Source: JBOCEF01 sp050586345
GTDB lineage: Bacteria; Pseudomonadota; Alphaproteobacteria; Rhodobacterales; Rhodobacteraceae
NCBI RefSeq assembly: GCF_050586345.1
Contig: NZ_JBOCEF010000005.1
Span: forward strand, 85,919-149,918
Reading direction: 5' to 3'
DNA: 64,000 bases
The notes beneath the pieces were generated by a model. It was not told the DNA's origin. It did no database searches and worked only from the letters and a program-made list of their open reading frames with translations. Shown here piece by piece: positions 61,852-64,000 of this stretch. Numbering within the stretch: position 1 is the first letter of the stretch; the number at the start of each line of letters is the position of its first letter. The translations under genes and the position numbers were made by a program.

Positions 61852-62639
61852 GCGCGCCCGACACGACCGGCAAACCCGATCACTGGAACGCCGACCGCTA
61901 CGAGGCGAATGTACGCTTCGTCTCCGATCTCGGCATGCCGGTGGTGGAGTTGCTGGCCCCGAAGCCGGGCGAGCGGATCCTCGACCTGGGCTGCGGCGAC
62001 GGCCCGCTGACCCGCGTTCTGGCCGAGGCCGGGGCCGAGGTGGTCGGCGTCGACGCGTCCCCGGACATGATCGCCGCGGCGAAGGCCATGGGCCTCGACG
62101 CCCACGTGGTCGACGGGCACGACCTCGCCGCCTGGGCGGCGGAGCAGGCGCCGTTCGACGCCGTGTTCTCCAACGCCGCGCTCCACTGGATGACCCGCCC
62201 CGCGGACGTCTTCGCGGGCGTGGCGAAGGCGCTGAAGCCCGGGGGCCGCTTCGTGGCCGAGCAGGGCGGGCATGGCAATGTCGCCGCCGTCGCCGTGGCC
62301 CTGCAGGCGGCGATGGAGAAGCGCGGCGCGTCCTACGACCTGCGGTCGATCTGGTCCTTCCCGACGCCGGAGGAGCAGCGCGCGCGCCTGGTGGATGCGG
62401 GCTTCGACGTGCGCTCGATGGAGCTGATCCCCCGCCCGACGCCGGTCCCGGCGGGGCTGGCGGGCTGGCTCGACACCTTCGCGCCGCCGATCCTCGCGGC
62501 GCTGCCGGAAGGCGAACGCGCGGCGGCCAGGGCCGATGCGGTGCGCCTCTGCGCGCCCTCCTTGCAGGACCTCGCGGGGAACTGGTCGGTGGATTACGTG
62601 CGGCTGCGGTTCTCGGCCGTGCTGGGCGCGCCTGCATGA
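61848..62639 (+). CDS. class I SAM-dependent methyltransferase
   Basis: A 263-residue methyltransferase: motif I ILDLGCGDGPLTRVLAE (about 44-60), acidic end of strand 2 VVGVDASPDMI, motif II FDAVFSNAALHWM and LKPGGRFVAEQGG. The FSNAALHW segment resembles trans-aconitate methyltransferase (Tam), but the substrate is unproven. It overlaps both mlaD (ATGA) and the DUF2155 gene (ATGATG), so it is translated as part of that unit. Confidence 0.9.
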   Translation: MSAPDTTGKPDHWNADRYEANVRFVSDLGMPVVELLAPKPGERILDLGCGDGPLTRVLAEAGAEVVGVDASPDMIAAAKAMGLDAHVVDGHDLAAWAAEQAPFDAVFSNAALHWMTRPADVFAGVAKALKPGGRFVAEQGGHGNVAAVAVALQAAMEKRGASYDLRSIWSFPTPEEQRARLVDAGFDVRSMELIPRPTPVPAGLAGWLDTFAPPILAALPEGERAAARADAVRLCAPSLQDLAGNWSVDYVRLRFSAVLGAPA

Positions 62640-63253
62640 TGCGCGCGGGGCTCGTTCTTCTCGCGCTGCTGGCGGCGGCGCCGGCGGCCGAGGCGCAGAT
62701 CGTGCGCGACCTGACCCAGCCGCGGCAGGACCAGGTCCCGCGCGGCGGCGCGGCGGGCGGCGGGCTCGAGCAGTTCGACCCGGACGCCGAACCCGCCCCG
62801 GCCCCGGGCGAGGCGCGCAGCCTGTTCCGCCTTGCGCCCCCGCCGCCCGAGGGGATGGAGGCGGCGCCCAACACCTGGACCGACCCCACCTACACCCGCC
62901 CCGAATCGCACACCGTGGCCGGGGTCTCGGCCCGGCTGCGGCTCCTCGACAAGATGAGCGGCGACGTGGAGAGTTTCGACGTGCCCGTGGGCGAGGTGGT
63001 GGAGCGCGCGCGGCTGCGCATCGAGCTCGCCGCCTGCCGCGCGCAGCCGCCCGAGCTGCCGCCGGACGCCTATGCCTGGCTGCGGATCACCGACATGCGC
63101 GAGGACGCCCCGCGCTTCGACGGGTGGATGGTGGCCTCGGCGCCGTCGCTCTCGGCGCTCGATCACCAGCGTTACGACGTCTGGGTGCTCAGCTGCAGCA
63201 CCCGCTCGGCCGGGGCCCCCTCGGACAACGCGAAGAAATCCGCCTCGCGCTGA
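62636..63253 (+). CDS. DUF2155 domain-containing periplasmic protein
   Basis: A 205-residue protein with a signal peptide (ending AAEAQ, residue 21), a Pro/Ala-rich linker, and the DUF2155 domain (VSARLRLLDKMSGDVESFDV, ELAACRAQPPELPPDAYAWL, FDGWMVASAPSLSALDHQRY, DVWVLSC). Its function is unknown; it neighbours aat and NDUFA12 genes in many alphaproteobacteria. The last residues extend beyond the domain, so its 3' end overlaps aat by 82 bp. Confidence 0.9.
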   Translation: MMRAGLVLLALLAAAPAAEAQIVRDLTQPRQDQVPRGGAAGGGLEQFDPDAEPAPAPGEARSLFRLAPPPPEGMEAAPNTWTDPTYTRPESHTVAGVSARLRLLDKMSGDVESFDVPVGEVVERARLRIELAACRAQPPELPPDAYAWLRITDMREDAPRFDGWMVASAPSLSALDHQRYDVWVLSCSTRSAGAPSDNAKKSASR

Positions 63254-63825
63254 AGCGCGTCCTCGAGCTGCTGGTGATAATCGGCGCGGTCGATCTCGGT
63301 CGCGCCGAACCGCCCCAGGTGCCCGGTGACGAACTGGGTGTCGAGCAGGGTGTAGCCCCCGTGGCGCAGGCGCGCCACCAGCCAGACCAGCGCGATCTTC
63401 GAGGCGTCGGGACGGCGGGAGAACATGCTTTCCCCGAACCAGGCCGAGCCGAGCGAGACGCCGTAGAGCCCCCCAGCCAGCACCCCGTCCATCCACACCT
63501 CGATCGACTGCGCACGCCCGGCGGCGTTGAGGTCGGTGTAGAGCTGCGCGATCTCGGGGTTGATCCAGGTCTCCTCCCGCCCCGCGCAGCCGTCGAGCAC
63601 GCCCTTGAAGTCGCGGTTGCAGGTGACGAAGAAGCCGCCCTTGCGGATGCGCTTCTTCAGCGATTTCGGAACGTGGAAGGCGTCGAGCGGCAGGACCCCG
63701 CGCCGCTTCGGGTCGACCCAGAAGATGTCCTCGGCATCCGCGGACTGCGCCATCGGGAACACCCCGGCGGCATAGGCCCGCAAGAGCAGGGTCGGCGTGA
63801 TGCGGAAGTCGAGCGATTCGGACAT
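63172..63825 (-). CDS. aat: leucyl/phenylalanyl-tRNA--protein transferase
   Basis: N-end rule enzyme that adds Leu or Phe to proteins with N-terminal Arg or Lys. The 217-residue protein has LLLRAYAAGVFPMAQ, WVDPKRRGVLPLDAFHVPKS, ETWINPEIAQLYTDLN, YGVSLGSAWFGESMFS and LLDTQFVTGHLGRFGA, all characteristic. Length is standard. It converges on, and overlaps, the DUF2155 gene. Confidence 0.96.
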   Translation of the reverse strand: MSESLDFRITPTLLLRAYAAGVFPMAQSADAEDIFWVDPKRRGVLPLDAFHVPKSLKKRIRKGGFFVTCNRDFKGVLDGCAGREETWINPEIAQLYTDLNAAGRAQSIEVWMDGVLAGGLYGVSLGSAWFGESMFSRRPDASKIALVWLVARLRHGGYTLLDTQFVTGHLGRFGATEIDRADYHQQLEDALQREADFFALSEGAPAERVLQLSTQTS

Positions 63826-63927
63826 GGCCCCTCTGGTCGGCCCCGGCAGGAGGGGGGCGATTAAAAGGGTAGTGCGGGCCGGGGCGTCTTGGAAGGGCGT
63901 CAGGGACGCATGGGCCCTTGCGGGACT

Positions 63928-64000
<73 letters not shown>

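Overview
This is one very G+C-rich stretch of bacterial chromosome. Gene content and order point to an alphaproteobacterium of the order Rhodobacterales (Rhodobacteraceae/Paracoccaceae). The pointers are: a CP4-type aroA followed by cmk and rpsA; sppA-ihfB-lapA-trpF; ruvCAB running into ybgC-tolQRAB-pal-cpoB-tilS-ftsH; a fused MaoC/phosphate-acetyltransferase gene; a homologue of the mitochondrial complex I accessory subunit NDUFA12 beside mlaD, DUF2155 and aat; and VPLPA-CTERM (exosortase-sorted) proteins. I infer the placement from these families and the synteny; no database search was possible.

Layout. 1-8.5 kb: a DUF4139 protein (minus), then aroA, a Gfa-like zinc protein, cmk, rpsA, sppA, ihfB and lapA. 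8.8-14.4 kb: tryptophan genes trpF, trpB and trpA. A serine hydrolase and a VPLPA-CTERM protein lie between trpF and trpB, and a DUF2158 protein with an RGG-like tail lies between trpB and trpA. 14.5-23 kb: an SDR/LysR pair, a peroxiredoxin, a UvrD/PcrA helicase, msrA, a degraded VPLPA-CTERM remnant, prmA and a DUF1127 peptide gene. 23.3-39.9 kb: ruvCAB, a large repeat-rich membrane protein, ybgC, a frameshifted acyltransferase, the tol-pal operon, tilS and ftsH. 40.2-40.4 kb: an 8-bp tandem repeat running into a 100-N assembly gap. 40.4-49.7 kb: a minus-strand chemotaxis operon (STAS, cheY, cheA, cheW, MCP, cheW, cheR, cheB, MCP-like protein). 50-64 kb: tgt, sufT and sufA separated by chrA, two lipoproteins, tpiA, an EamA transporter, maoC-pta, a DUF1353 protein, the NDUFA12 homologue, mlaD, a methyltransferase, DUF2155 and aat, ending in a 73-base G run.

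Most of the window is conserved housekeeping: aromatic amino acid synthesis, translation, recombination, envelope integrity, Fe-S assembly and chemotaxis. Accessory genes appear as single insertions inside otherwise conserved neighbourhoods (trpF|trpB, ruvB|ybgC, ybgC|tolQ, sufT|sufA, mlaD|DUF2155). Several genes carry lesions: a +1 shift in the acyltransferase, a frameshift plus a lost start codon in cheY, an in-frame TAG in the MCP-like gene, and the VPLPA remnant. Together with the N gap and the poly-G tail these may be partly assembly error, so each should be checked against reads before a biological reading. No tRNA, rRNA, CRISPR array, insertion sequence or prophage was recognised.

The most interesting items are the DUF2158-RGG protein, the repeat-rich membrane protein after ruvB, the TAG-interrupted MCP-like protein, the triple hairpin at 59.07-59.16 kb, and a shared TTCGC-type tail after most terminator hairpins.
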